NCBI GenBank assembly: GCA_900471925.1
Contig: UCGV01000031.1
Coordinates: forward strand, 1 to 64,000
DNA from: Hyphomicrobiales bacterium
Lineage (GTDB): Bacteria; Pseudomonadota; Alphaproteobacteria; Rhizobiales; Rhizobiaceae
DNA length: 64,000 bases
Reading direction: 5' to 3'
Shown here: piece by piece, positions 8,033 through 16,798 of the stretch
How positions within the stretch are numbered: the first letter of the stretch is position 1
Layout of the letters: every line of letters begins with the position of its first letter
Position numbers and translations under genes: made by a program
Notes under the pieces: generated by a model
The model's input: the letters and a program-made list of their open reading frames with translations, nothing else
What the model was told of the DNA's origin: nothing
Database searches by the model: none

Positions 8033-8197
8033 CGGTGTCTCTCCGACCGCCCTATGCTGCTGCTAGTCGGTCGAGCCGCTTGTGGCTACGCAAATTGGCT
8101 TTCGAAATATAGCGCGATCCATTGAGAAGCCAGCAGGAATCCTCTTCCAACCTATCACGCCAGTCTCGAGTACCGCTCTGCCCCTTGGAGCAAGTTG

Positions 8198-8605
8198 CTA
8201 GTCCGACAAGCCCCAGGGATCGATGACCGTCGCGCCAGTGTCCTCGAAATCCCTGACATTGCGGGTGACGAGGATCAGGTCGTGGATGATCGCGGTCGCT
8301 GCGATCAGTCCGTCAATATCACCTCGGGGCCGGATTGCTGCAATGCGTCCCCACTCGACGGAAATCTGGTCGGTTACCGGCAGGATGCGATCACCATGGT
8401 CATGCCGGAGTTTGCGCAACCACTCGGCAAGGTGAGAGGCGGCCCTCGGATCGGACTTTTGCTTGAAGGCGATGCCACGCATGATTTCGCCGAGGGTCAA
8501 GGCGCTCAGGTGGACGCTGAGGGGATCGACCGACCGCAGCCAGGACACCGCCTGCGGTGTTCCGCGACGCGCCTCAGAAACGATGTTGGTATCCAGCAGG
8601 TACAT
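8198..8605 (-). CDS. VapC-type PIN-domain toxin
   Basis: 135 residues. PIN-domain acidic residues are in place: Asp in YLLDTNIVSE, Glu in LTLGEIMRG, Asp in DIDGLIAATA, and Asp in VTRNVRDFED, followed by the typical GATVIDPW end. The family comprises Mg-dependent RNases. Its ATG overlaps the antitoxin stop by one base (8605), giving coupled translation. No sign of damage. Confidence 0.9.
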   Translation of the reverse strand: MYLLDTNIVSEARRGTPQAVSWLRSVDPLSVHLSALTLGEIMRGIAFKQKSDPRAASHLAEWLRKLRHDHGDRILPVTDQISVEWGRIAAIRPRGDIDGLIAATAIIHDLILVTRNVRDFEDTGATVIDPWGLSD

Positions 8606-8859
8606 CAGAAGGCCACGTCGCGGCTTGGTGTTTTAGAACGTTCCTCTAATGCATCGAGGAGTTCATTGTCCCAAGCCTGACCGGCCAGAAGATCATCGAC
8701 GAGCGTCGGGCGGCCGGCGCGCAAGGCATCGTAGTCGCGAGAGGACAACACCACGGCAGTTCTCTCACCGCGTACCGTTATTTCCTGCGGACCCTCAAGT
8801 CGTGCTTTTTGCACCACTTTCGAAAACTGGTTTTTAGCGTCCTGTAGCTGCCATTCCAC
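8605..8859 (-). CDS. Phd/YefM-family antitoxin
   Basis: 84 residues from a GTG start (MEWQLQDAKNQFSKVVQKARLEG), with the RGERTAVVLSSRDYDAL segment of the Phd/YefM fold and an acidic helix (LDALEERSK) for toxin binding. TAGGAGC precedes the start. It pairs with the PIN toxin just downstream; Phd-type antitoxins with PIN toxins are common. Probably autoregulated through the inverted repeat at 8875-8893. Confidence 0.88.
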   Translation of the reverse strand: MEWQLQDAKNQFSKVVQKARLEGPQEITVRGERTAVVLSSRDYDALRAGRPTLVDDLLAGQAWDNELLDALEERSKTPSRDVAF

Positions 8860-8874
8860 GGTTTTGCTCCTAGT

Positions 8875-8893
8875 TAGCTAGCCTGTCTAGCTA
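8875..8893. promoter_or_regulatory. Operator candidate of the PIN/Phd locus
   Basis: TAGCTAG (8875-8881, reading TAGCTAG) and CTAGCTA (8887-8893) are perfect reverse complements separated by CCTGT. The repeat ends 16 nt upstream of the antitoxin start, where a self-regulating antitoxin would bind, and overlaps an AT-rich CTATATAG stretch that could be the -10 region. Confidence 0.6.
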
Positions 8894-9228
8894 TATAGGC
8901 GTTTCGGGTCGTCGAATAAAGCGGAAAATCAGGGGTCAGGCTGTTGTTGCTCCTTCAGGAGCTCGGGCGTGACCTCAAATCGATCACTATCGATACTGGT
9001 TACGTGTCACACCGGGGTCGCGCACGATATCCGCCACCTTCCGTGTATCCTCGTCGGAAAAGAACCAACGATCTTTGCGATGCCGCGAGGCGGCAATCGA
9101 TGCATGCCGAATTCTTCGGCGTGTGGGTGGGACGGAAACGGTCGCAGGGACGACCGTGTCCCCGGTTCTGATATCCACCCGGCATGCATTAGGCGTAAGC
9201 CTACAAAGATTGCTTCGGACCTGGAATA
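8894..9228. other. 335 bp between toxin-antitoxin locus and LacI-type gene, no gene seen
   Basis: Short frames on both strands show no family resemblance and no ribosome sites. It should contain the promoter of the antitoxin at its left end and possibly the 3' untranslated part of the regulator at its right end. Confidence 0.4.
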
Positions 9229-10242
9229 TCAATTTATGAAAATAGGGGGGAGCTTGACGACCTGGGGTTTGCTTTCGCCCGACTCAATGATCTCGAAGAC
9301 TTTTGCCAGCATGCCCGGGACGTCCTGACGGACCATTTCTATGCCGTTGCCGAGTAGGGTAACGAAGGGATCCCAGTCGAAGCAGCCGAGCACGAGGTTG
9401 CGGTCGTCGAGATCTCCGGAGCGGCGTATCCAGCGGATGACGCCTTCCAGCGAGATCGTCGAGTTGACGAACATGCCGCCGGAAACTGCATTGCCTTTCA
9501 GAGCCATTGCTTCCAGCGCCTTCTCGGCCTTCTCCGGGGCGTAACCGCAGGCGAGGATGAGATCCTCCTCGACGGGTACGCCGAGATCGGCATGCGCCTG
9601 ACGCCAGCCACGGATACGCTCGGCGGTATTGTGGTCGCTGCCGCGACCGCCGATGAAGAGCAGCGGCTCCTTCTTTCCAAGCCGTTTCTCGCAATTCATC
9701 AAGATGCGCCGCGTTAGTTCCCGCGCGCCGGCGAAATTATCGGAGATGACGGATGGGGCAAGCGCGCCGGGAAGGTCGAGATTGAGGCTGCGCACACCGG
9801 CGGCCGCGCACATCTCCGTGATTTTGTCGGGGTCGGTCGCACCAGTCGCGACGAGGCATTCGACCTGGTATGACAGCATCGTGCGCGCCGCCTCAATCTC
9901 CAACTCGGGGTCGCGTCGTGTACATGTGATGATCGGGAAAAGGCCGCGGGCGCGGGCCATGTCCTCGAACAGTTCGACGATCGATCCGAAGTAGCGATTG
10001 TCGTATTTCGGCACGATCATCCCAATAATATGGGACTTCTCGCGCCGCAGTAGGCTCGCCTGCATGTTGAGCGCATAGCCCTGCTCCTCGGCGATTTTCG
10101 TGATTTTTTCGGCGAGCTGGCTGCTGATCCGCCGCTTCTTCCAATTGCCGTTGAGCACGGCGCTGACGGCGCTGGCGGAGGTGCCCGCGAGTTCCGCCAG
10201 ATCGTAGATCGTCGTCCTCTTGGCCTGCTTTACGTGATTCAA
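9229..10242 (-). CDS. LacI-family transcriptional regulator of the pentitol operon
   Basis: 337 residues. N-terminal HTH and hinge (TIYDLAELAGTSASAVSAVLNG...RRISSQLAEKITKIAEEQGY) followed by the sugar-binding core starting IIGMIVPKYDNRYFG. The start is TTG at 10242 with GGAG about 9 nt upstream; a nearby ATG is in another frame. It is divergent from the transporter/dehydrogenase/kinase operon starting at 10516, so it likely represses that operon and releases it on binding the pentitol or a pathway intermediate. Confidence 0.88.
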   Translation of the reverse strand: MNHVKQAKRTTIYDLAELAGTSASAVSAVLNGNWKKRRISSQLAEKITKIAEEQGYALNMQASLLRREKSHIIGMIVPKYDNRYFGSIVELFEDMARARGLFPIITCTRRDPELEIEAARTMLSYQVECLVATGATDPDKITEMCAAAGVRSLNLDLPGALAPSVISDNFAGARELTRRILMNCEKRLGKKEPLLFIGGRGSDHNTAERIRGWRQAHADLGVPVEEDLILACGYAPEKAEKALEAMALKGNAVSGGMFVNSTISLEGVIRWIRRSGDLDDRNLVLGCFDWDPFVTLLGNGIEMVRQDVPGMLAKVFEIIESGESKPQVVKLPPIFIN

Positions 10243-10303
10243 AATTCATTTCTCCGTTTCGGCGTAACTTGACACCAATCGGGAGAAGTGGCAATTCTTG
10301 CTT

Positions 10304-10333
10304 CATCGATTGAGCAAGCTTGCGCAATCGATG
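10304..10333. promoter_or_regulatory. 30-bp palindrome, operator candidate for the LacI-type regulator
   Basis: Outer arms CATCGATTG (10304) and CAATCGATG (ending 10333) are perfect reverse complements, and the centre GCAAGCTTGC is itself a palindrome; only one base pair in the whole 30 bp is mismatched. A TTGACA at 10269-10274 lies just upstream on the rightward strand. LacI-family proteins bind long palindromes of this kind. Confidence 0.65.
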
Positions 10334-10515
10334 TTACAAGCCAGCCTCATCGCTGGTGCAGGGAGGTATTTCTAAGAAGCTGCGGACAGGCTGTTCTTTT
10401 GCAGGGGTTCTTCGCATGGCCTTTTCCAGGCGGCGAGGACGATCGCAAACGGGAGGGGCCGCGGTGACTGCCGACAGTGCCTGAGCCTGTCATCGAACAC
10501 ACCAAGGAGGAGAAA

Positions 10516-11556
10516 ATGAACTATCGCAATTTGCTTATGGCGACTGTCGTCTTGGGATTTGCCGGCGCCGCTTCGGCACAGGAAGCCTCGACGGTCGCTT
10601 TCCTGATGCCTGACCAGGCGTCCACCCGCTACGAGCAGCATGATTTCCCGGGCTTCAAGGCCGAGATGGAGAAACTCTGCGCCAAGTGCACCGTCGTCTA
10701 TCAGAACGCCAATGCCGATGCTTCGCTCCAGCAGCAGCAGTTCAACTCGGTGATCGCGCAGGGCGCCAAGGTGATCGTGCTTGACCCGGTCGATTCCGCC
10801 GCCGCCGCCGGCCTCGTCGAGATCGCCCAGTCGCAGGGCGTCAAGGTTATCGCCTATGACCGTCCGATCCCTGACAAGCCGGCCGACTATTACGTCTCCT
10901 TCGATAACGAGGGTATCGGCTACGCGATCGCCAAGTCGCTGGTCGAGCATCTGAAGAAGGAAGGCGTTGCCGATGGCGCCGGCGTTCTGCAGATCAACGG
11001 TTCGCCGACCGATGCAGCCGCGGGTCTGATCCGCGACGGTATCCATCGCGGCCTGAAGGAGTCGGCCTACAAGACGCTCGCCGAATACGACACGCCGGAA
11101 TGGGCGCCGCCGAAGGCGCAGGAATGGGCTGCCGGCCAGATCACCCGCTTCGGCGGCGACATCAAGGGCGTGGTTGCCGCCAACGACGGCACCGGCGGCG
11201 GTGCGGTCGCCGCCTTCAAGGCCGCCGGTGTGAAGCCGGTCCCGCCGGTCACCGGCAATGACGCGACGATTGCGGCATTGCAGCTGATCATCTCCGGCGA
11301 CCAGTACAACACCATCTCGAAGCCCTCGGAAGTGGTCGCTGCGGCCGCGGCAAAGGTCGCGGTGCAGATGCTGAAGGGCGAAACCCCGGCGCCGAAGACG
11401 ACGCTCTACAATACGCCGTCCGAACTGTTTGTCCCTGCCGTCGTCACAGCCGAGAACATCAAGGCTGAAATCTTCGACAAGAAGATCCAGACGGCTGAGC
11501 AGATCTGCACCGGCGAATATGCCGATGGCTGCAAGAAGCTCGGCATCACCAACTAA
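10516..11556 (+). CDS. Sugar/polyol ABC transporter substrate-binding protein
   Basis: 346 residues. Signal peptide MNYRNLLMATVVLGFAGAASA with cleavage after ASA, then a type-1 periplasmic-binding fold (VAFLMPDQASTRYEQHDFPG, IAQGAKVIVLDPVDSAAAAG, VIAYDRPIPDKPADYYVSFD, VVAANDGTGGGAVAAF), closest in pattern to the XylF/RbsB family of D-xylose and ribose binders. Four cysteines including CAKC and a C-terminal pair suggest disulfides. Start fixed by AAGGAGGAG six nt upstream. First gene of the operon; the partner kinase and dehydrogenase point to a pentitol substrate. Confidence 0.9.
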   Translation: MNYRNLLMATVVLGFAGAASAQEASTVAFLMPDQASTRYEQHDFPGFKAEMEKLCAKCTVVYQNANADASLQQQQFNSVIAQGAKVIVLDPVDSAAAAGLVEIAQSQGVKVIAYDRPIPDKPADYYVSFDNEGIGYAIAKSLVEHLKKEGVADGAGVLQINGSPTDAAAGLIRDGIHRGLKESAYKTLAEYDTPEWAPPKAQEWAAGQITRFGGDIKGVVAANDGTGGGAVAAFKAAGVKPVPPVTGNDATIAALQLIISGDQYNTISKPSEVVAAAAAKVAVQMLKGETPAPKTTLYNTPSELFVPAVVTAENIKAEIFDKKIQTAEQICTGEYADGCKKLGITN

Positions 11557-11571
11557 ATCTGCCTATATGTT

Positions 11572-11596
11572 TCCGGCCGCGCTCGCCGCGGCCGGA
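11572..11596 (+). promoter_or_regulatory. GC hairpin between binding-protein and ATPase genes
   Basis: TCCGGCCGCG (11572-11581) and CGCGGCCGGA (11587-11596) form a perfect 10-bp stem with a 5-nt loop and no T-run. Such hairpins after the binding-protein gene commonly protect its mRNA and lower expression of the downstream membrane genes. Confidence 0.6.
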
Positions 11597-11625
11597 CGTA
11601 TCCCGGGCAAGAAGGGCTCCAGCCA

Positions 11626-12444
11626 ATGGTTACCGATAAGGGTATGCCGGAGAAGGGACAGACGATCCTCCGGCTCAGCAATGTTTCCAAGAATTTCGGC
11701 GCGGTTTCGGCGCTGACAGATATCGAACTCGAGGTGAAGGCCGGCGAGGTCGTGGCGCTGGTCGGCGATAACGGCGCGGGTAAATCGACACTCGTCAAGG
11801 TTCTGGCGGGCGTTCACCAGCCCTCTTCAGGGACAATCGAATTCTGTGGCCGGGAGGTGACGCTGGATAGCCCCGGCAAGGCCCTGGAGCTGGGCATCGC
11901 GACCGTTTTCCAGGACCTCGCGCTCTGTGAAAACCTCGATGTCGTTGCCAATCTTTTTCTCGGTCACGAGCTCTCACCATGGAGCCTCGATGAGGTCGCG
12001 ATGGAAGTTCGCGCCTGGACGCTGCTGAGAGAACTTGCCGCGCGCATTCCCTCGGTGCGAGAGCCGATCGCGTCTCTGTCGGGTGGCCAACGCCAGACGG
12101 TGGCGATTGCCCGCTCGCTGATCCTCGATCCGAAGATCATTATGCTCGACGAGCCGACCGCCGCGCTCGGCGTTGCGCAGACGGCCGAAGTGCTGAACTT
12201 GATCGAGCGCGTCCGCGAACGCGGCCTTGGGGTCATCATCATCAGCCACAACATGGAAGACGTGCGTGCGGTCGCCGACCGGATCGTCGTCCTTCGTCTC
12301 GGACGCAACAACGGCGTCTTCACGCCTGATGCGTCCAACCAGGAACTTGTCGCCGCCATCACCGGCGCGACCGAAAACTCCGTATCCCGGCGCCTCGAGC
12401 GCAAGAGCAGCGCGGCCCAGGAAAACAGCGGGAGCCCGGCATGA
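11626..12444 (+). CDS. Sugar ABC transporter ATP-binding protein (single-domain)
   Basis: 272 residues. Walker A GDNGAGKST (residues 47-55), Q-loop in TVFQDLALCENL, signature LSGGQRQTVAIARSL, Walker B IIMLDEPTAAL, and switch His in IIISHNMED. Only one ATPase domain, unlike the duplicated RbsA/XylG type; half-size versions occur in the FrcA group of alpha-proteobacteria and would act as a homodimer. The end overlaps the permease start by 4 nt (ATGA). Confidence 0.92.
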   Translation: MVTDKGMPEKGQTILRLSNVSKNFGAVSALTDIELEVKAGEVVALVGDNGAGKSTLVKVLAGVHQPSSGTIEFCGREVTLDSPGKALELGIATVFQDLALCENLDVVANLFLGHELSPWSLDEVAMEVRAWTLLRELAARIPSVREPIASLSGGQRQTVAIARSLILDPKIIMLDEPTAALGVAQTAEVLNLIERVRERGLGVIIISHNMEDVRAVADRIVVLRLGRNNGVFTPDASNQELVAAITGATENSVSRRLERKSSAAQENSGSPA

Positions 12445-13700
12445 GCCAGAAACCATCCACCATCCTTGCGCCGGCTGTGACGCTTGATCGCAGCGACGAG
12501 CGTGTCCGTCATGACGACAGTATCGGCGCAATGATCAAGGCCTTCTTCGACCGTGTCCGGTCGGGCGATCTCGGCATGCTGCCGGTAGCCGTCGGCCTAA
12601 TCGTCATCTCGACGGTCTTTTCGATCCTCAATCCTGTCTTCCTGGCGCCGAACAATCTCGTCAACTTGCTGTTTGACTGTGCGACCGTCGGCGTCATCTC
12701 GCTCGGCATCGTCTGCGTACTGATGCTTGGCGAAATCGACCTCTCCGTAGGCTCCATGAGCGGGCTGTCCTCGGCAATCCTCGGTGTCCTCTGGGTCAAC
12801 ACCGGTTGGCCCCTGCCATTGGCGATCGCCGTCGCGATCATTGCCGGTATCGTCGTCGGCTCGCTCTATGCGATGCTCTATAACCGATTGGGTATGCCGA
12901 GCTTCGTCGCGACGTTGGCAGGCCTGCTCGCTCTTCTCGGCATGCAACTCTACATTCTCGGGCCGACCGGCAGCATCAATCTGCCTTTTGCATCGTCGCT
13001 CGTCCGCTTTGGTCAGATTCTGGTCATGCCGGCCTGGCTGTCGCATCTGCTGGCGCTGCTTCCGGGCCTGATCCTTGTAGTCGCCGGCTTGCGCAAGCGC
13101 CAGCAGCGCCGGTCAGTCAACCTGTCGGCGCAGCCGCTCGGTGCGCTTGTCATCAAGGCCGTGGTGCTGACGGCCGCGCTCGAATTCGCTGCCTATTATC
13201 TCAATCTCGGCCGTGGCGTGCCGTGGATGTTCGGTCTGTTCGTAGCGATCGCCGTCATACTCAACTACGCGTTGACGCGCACCCAGTGGGGCCGTTCGAT
13301 GTTTGCCGTCGGCGGCAATCGCGAAGCGGCGCGCCGTGCAGGTATCAATGTGCGCCGCATCTATCTCAGCGCCTTCGTGCTTTGCTCGACGCTTGCGACA
13401 ATTGGCGGCATCCTGTCGGCGTCGCGTCTCGCCTCATCCAGCCAGCAGGCTGGCACCGGCGATGTCAACCTCAACGCCATCGCCGCCGCCGTCATCGGCG
13501 GTACCAGCCTCTTCGGTGGCCGCGGCAGTGCCTATTCCGCTCTGTTGGGAATCATCGTCATCCAGGCGATTTCCAACGGATTGACGCTTCTCAATCTCAG
13601 CTCGTCGCTGCGTTACATGATCACCGGAGCCGTTCTGGCGATCGCCGTCATCGTCGATTCGCTTGCCCGCCGTTCGCGTGTCAGCCATGGACGCGCCTGA
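12441..13700 (+). CDS. Sugar ABC transporter permease (XylH/RbsC type)
   Basis: 419 residues with about ten membrane helices after a 35-residue cytoplasmic N-terminus. Family marks include GVISLGIVCVLMLGEIDLSVGS near residue 90 and, at the C-terminal side, NREAARRAGINVRRIYLSAF, ASSQQAGTGDVNLNAIAAAVIGGTSLFGG and a terminal basic RRSRVSHGRA. The length and the extra loop between helices 5 and 6 fit XylH rather than RbsC. Translationally coupled to the ATPase. Confidence 0.92.
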   Translation: MSQKPSTILAPAVTLDRSDERVRHDDSIGAMIKAFFDRVRSGDLGMLPVAVGLIVISTVFSILNPVFLAPNNLVNLLFDCATVGVISLGIVCVLMLGEIDLSVGSMSGLSSAILGVLWVNTGWPLPLAIAVAIIAGIVVGSLYAMLYNRLGMPSFVATLAGLLALLGMQLYILGPTGSINLPFASSLVRFGQILVMPAWLSHLLALLPGLILVVAGLRKRQQRRSVNLSAQPLGALVIKAVVLTAALEFAAYYLNLGRGVPWMFGLFVAIAVILNYALTRTQWGRSMFAVGGNREAARRAGINVRRIYLSAFVLCSTLATIGGILSASRLASSSQQAGTGDVNLNAIAAAVIGGTSLFGGRGSAYSALLGIIVIQAISNGLTLLNLSSSLRYMITGAVLAIAVIVDSLARRSRVSHGRA

Positions 13701-13726
13701 TCCGCATTTTATGAAGGAGTATTCCT

Positions 13727-14455
13727 ATGACTGAATCGATGAAGGGCAAGGTTGCCGCTATCACCGGCGCTGCATCGGGTATCGGGCTCGAATGCGCCCG
13801 CACCCTGCACGCCGAAGGCGCGACGGTCATACTCGTCGATCGCGCCGAGGACAAGCTTGGGGCGCTCTGCAAGGAAATCGGCGAGGGAGCCCTGCCGCTG
13901 GTCGTCGATCTCCTGGATGGCAAGCAGGTCTCCGGCATGCTGCCGCGCATTCTGGAGCTGGCGGGCCGCCTCGATATCTTCCATGCCAATGCCGGTGCCT
14001 ATATCGGCGGACCGGTGGCGGAAGGTGATCCTGATGCTTGGGACCGGATGCTGAACCTCAACATCAACGCGGCCTTCCGCTCGGTTCATGCAGTGCTGCC
14101 GCATATGATCGCGCAGAAGACAGGCGACATCCTGTTCACCAGTTCGATCGCCGGCGTCGTGCCCGTCGTCTGGGAGCCGATCTATACGGCTTCGAAATTC
14201 GCGGTTCAGGCCTTCGTGCATTCGACCCGCCGCCAGGTGGCCCCGCATGGCGTGCGCGTCGGCGCGGTTCTGCCGGGTCCCGTCGTCACCGCTCTGCTCG
14301 ATGACTGGCCGAAGGAAAAGCTCGACGATGCCCTGGCCAACGGAAGCTTGATGCAACCGAAGGACGTGGCTGATGCGGTGCTCTTCATGCTGTCGCGGCC
14401 GCGCAACGTTACAATCCGAGACCTGGTGATTTTGCCGAACAGCGTCGATCTCTGA
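13727..14455 (+). CDS. Short-chain dehydrogenase, probable ribitol 2-dehydrogenase
   Basis: 242 residues. Cofactor motif ITGAASGIGLECA, Asp in VILVDRAED (NAD preference), HANAGAY, catalytic Ser in FTSSIAG and YTASK. The C-terminus (NVTIRDLVILPNSVDL) matches the pentitol-dehydrogenase branch of SDRs. Sited between a sugar transporter and a D-ribulokinase-like gene, it would oxidise ribitol to D-ribulose, the kinase substrate. The pathway fit is strong; enzyme specificity is inferred from context. Confidence 0.8.
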   Translation: MTESMKGKVAAITGAASGIGLECARTLHAEGATVILVDRAEDKLGALCKEIGEGALPLVVDLLDGKQVSGMLPRILELAGRLDIFHANAGAYIGGPVAEGDPDAWDRMLNLNINAAFRSVHAVLPHMIAQKTGDILFTSSIAGVVPVVWEPIYTASKFAVQAFVHSTRRQVAPHGVRVGAVLPGPVVTALLDDWPKEKLDDALANGSLMQPKDVADAVLFMLSRPRNVTIRDLVILPNSVDL

Positions 14456-14499
14456 GCTTTCGCGATCGAACCCGTTCCGCCTGACTGAAACGAGAGACC

Positions 14500-16134
14500 A
14501 TGAGCGACACATCTCACACGCCAAAGGCGGGTGCCAAACACGTCATCGGGATCGATGTCGGCACCGGCAGCGCCCGAGCCGGATTGTTCGACCTCACCGG
14601 CCGCATGCTGGCTTCCGCCAAGCGGGATATCACGCTGTTCCATGAGCCGGGTTCGATGGTCGAGCAGTCGAGCGAGCAAATCTGGGCGGCGATCTGCTCC
14701 TCGGTGCGCGAGGCTGTCGCTGAAGTCGGCGTCGACCCGGCCTCGATCGTGGGGCTGGGTTTCGATGCGACCTGTTCGCTCGTGGTGCTCGGCGCAGGTG
14801 GCAAGCCGCTGCCAGTCGGTCTCTCGGAAAATTCCGAACGCGATATCATCGTCTGGATGGACCACCGCGCGCTTCCCCAGGCGGAGCGGATCAATACGCT
14901 CGGCCATGAGGTGCTCCGCTATGTCGGCGGCAGGATGTCGCCGGAGATGGAAACGCCGAAGCTGCTCTGGCTGAAGGAGAACCGACCGCAGGTTTTCGAT
15001 GCTGCATGGCAATTCTTCGACCTTGTCGACTTTCTGACCTGGCGGGCGACGGGCGACTTGTCGCGTTCCACCTGCACCGTCACCTGCAAATGGACCTATC
15101 TGGCCCATGAGAAACGCTGGGACGCGAGTTATTTCCGGGAGATTGGCCTTGGCGTTCTTGCGGATGAGGACTTCGTGCGGATCGGACAGTCGATCGTCGA
15201 GCCCGGCTCGCCGCTTGGCAACGGCCTGACCGCGACTGCAGCGGCGGAGCTCGGACTGCTACCGGGCACCGCGGTCGCTGCGGGACTGATCGACGCCCAT
15301 GCCGGCGGCATCGGGACGGTCGGAATCGGCGACGGCGCACGGGCCAATCTCGCCTATGTTTTCGGCACCTCGTCCTGCACGATGACCTCGACATCCGAAC
15401 CCGCTTTCGTACCAGGCGTCTGGGGCCCCTATTACTCGGCGATGGTTCCCGGCCTATGGCTTAACGAGGGTGGCCAAAGCGCCGCCGGTGCAGCGATCGA
15501 CCAGCTGCTCTCGTTTCATCCGGCCGCTCCACAGGCGCGCGAGCTCGCCGGGCGTGCCGGCAAGCCGTTGCCGGTCTTACTGGCGGATATGGCAGCGAAG
15601 GAGGTGGCACGGCCTTCCGAGGCGGTACGCCTTGTTGCAGGACTGCATGTCGTCCCGGAGTTCCTGGGCAACCGCGCCCCGTTTGCTGATCCGCATGCCC
15701 GCGCCGTTATCACCGGTCTCGGCATGGAACGGGATATAGACAACCTGGTGCTGCTCTATATCGCCGGTCTCTACGGCATCGGCTACGGCCTGCGCCAGAT
15801 CATTGACGCTCAGGCGGATACAGGCGTAATCGTTGAAAATGTCGTCGTCAGCGGCGGCGCTGCCCAGCACGATTTCGTTCGCCAGCTGCTTGCAGATGCA
15901 AGCGACATGCCCGTCGTCGCGACGAAAGCCGCGGAGCCCGTTCTTCTCGGCTCGGCGATCCTCGGTGCCGTTGCGGGCGGCGCGTTCAGCGATATCGGCG
16001 AGGCGATGAGCAGCCTTTCCTCCGTCGACCAGATGTTCGCACCGGCCAAAGGTGAGATCTCCGCACTGCATGACGCGCGCTACCGCGGCTTCAAGAACCT
16101 GCAGGTGCTGTCGCGTGAATTGCGAAACTACTGA
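14500..16134 (+). CDS. FGGY-family carbohydrate kinase, probable D-ribulokinase
   Basis: 544 residues. N-terminal ATPase fold (VIGIDVGTGSARAGLFDLTG) and the motif TCSLV at residues 91-95, which is described as the signature of D-ribulokinases within FGGY kinases. Further conserved parts: WMDHRA, LIDAHAGGIGTVG, FGTSSCTM, and ENVVVSGGAAQHDFVRQLLAD in the C-terminal domain. It phosphorylates D-ribulose to D-ribulose 5-phosphate, feeding the pentose phosphate pathway. Last gene of the operon, 44 nt after the dehydrogenase. Confidence 0.88.
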   Translation: MSDTSHTPKAGAKHVIGIDVGTGSARAGLFDLTGRMLASAKRDITLFHEPGSMVEQSSEQIWAAICSSVREAVAEVGVDPASIVGLGFDATCSLVVLGAGGKPLPVGLSENSERDIIVWMDHRALPQAERINTLGHEVLRYVGGRMSPEMETPKLLWLKENRPQVFDAAWQFFDLVDFLTWRATGDLSRSTCTVTCKWTYLAHEKRWDASYFREIGLGVLADEDFVRIGQSIVEPGSPLGNGLTATAAAELGLLPGTAVAAGLIDAHAGGIGTVGIGDGARANLAYVFGTSSCTMTSTSEPAFVPGVWGPYYSAMVPGLWLNEGGQSAAGAAIDQLLSFHPAAPQARELAGRAGKPLPVLLADMAAKEVARPSEAVRLVAGLHVVPEFLGNRAPFADPHARAVITGLGMERDIDNLVLLYIAGLYGIGYGLRQIIDAQADTGVIVENVVVSGGAAQHDFVRQLLADASDMPVVATKAAEPVLLGSAILGAVAGGAFSDIGEAMSSLSSVDQMFAPAKGEISALHDARYRGFKNLQVLSRELRNY

Positions 16135-16485
16135 AGGCTAGTGAGACCAATTGGTTCATTTCCACTTAGCGCAACCGGCTCCTTCATCCGCGCGGCTTCC
16201 GTGCAATTCCGGTCAAGAGCCCGACGACGGTTTGGAGGTATAGAGCGGTTCTATGCACCCACGTCGACCGATAAAGTCCAACTGCCCTGCCATTCGTGAT
16301 CGCTCACAAATGCGCTCCACTCATCTCAAGTCTCCCTCTGCTTGAGGACAGAGGACAGCGCTGCGCATTTGTGAAGGCTGCGGCAGGTCGGCAATCTATC
16401 AAGTCGTCGGAAAACCATCCCGCCGTTTCGCACTCGAATCGGCCATAACTCGATTTGGGTGAACCCTTAAATCATACCTTGAAGA
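16135..16485. other. 350 bp after the kinase gene, no gene seen
   Basis: No frame resembles a protein and no poly-T terminator hairpin is visible. A 10-bp palindrome ACCAATTGGT lies near 16146 but is too short to interpret. Confidence 0.4.
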
Positions 16486-16515
16486 TTGATGTCATTGTGC
16501 ATAGTTTGATATCAA
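16486..16515. promoter_or_regulatory. Paired operator candidate of the FitAB locus
   Basis: TTGATATCAA (16506-16515) is a perfect 10-bp palindrome and TTGATGTCAT (16486-16495) matches it at 8 of 10 positions. Their centres are exactly 20 bp apart, about two helical turns, as expected for cooperative binding by a dimeric ribbon-helix-helix antitoxin. The block ends 28 nt upstream of the antitoxin start. Confidence 0.6.
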
Positions 16516-16543
16516 CGCTGCCGATCCAGGGGGATTGCTATCA

Positions 16544-16798
16544 ATGCCTGCCGTTACCATTCGAAATTTGTCAGAAGAAACGCATCGTGCCCTGCGGGTG
16601 CGTGCGGCTCACCATGGCCGAAGCACCGAGGCCGAGATCCGCGACATCATCGAGACCGCCGTTCGTCCGTCGGAACGCGTCAAACTCGGCTCTTTGCTTG
16701 CGGCTATAGGCAGGGATGCTGAGCTTTCCGACGATGATGTTGAAGCTCTGCAGACAAATCTCGATGAAACGCCTGCAAAGCCGATGATCTTCGAATGA
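16544..16798 (+). CDS. FitA-type ribbon-helix-helix antitoxin
   Basis: 84 residues starting MPAVTIRNLSEETHRALRVRAAHHGRSTEAEIRDIIETAV, the typical FitA-like ribbon-helix-helix DNA-binding domain, followed by a toxin-binding tail (LSDDDVEALQTNLDETPAKP). The start was taken at the ATG after GGGGGA at 16529-16534 rather than the in-frame TTG at 16535. Its stop overlaps the toxin start by 4 nt. Confidence 0.9.
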   Translation: MPAVTIRNLSEETHRALRVRAAHHGRSTEAEIRDIIETAVRPSERVKLGSLLAAIGRDAELSDDDVEALQTNLDETPAKPMIFE

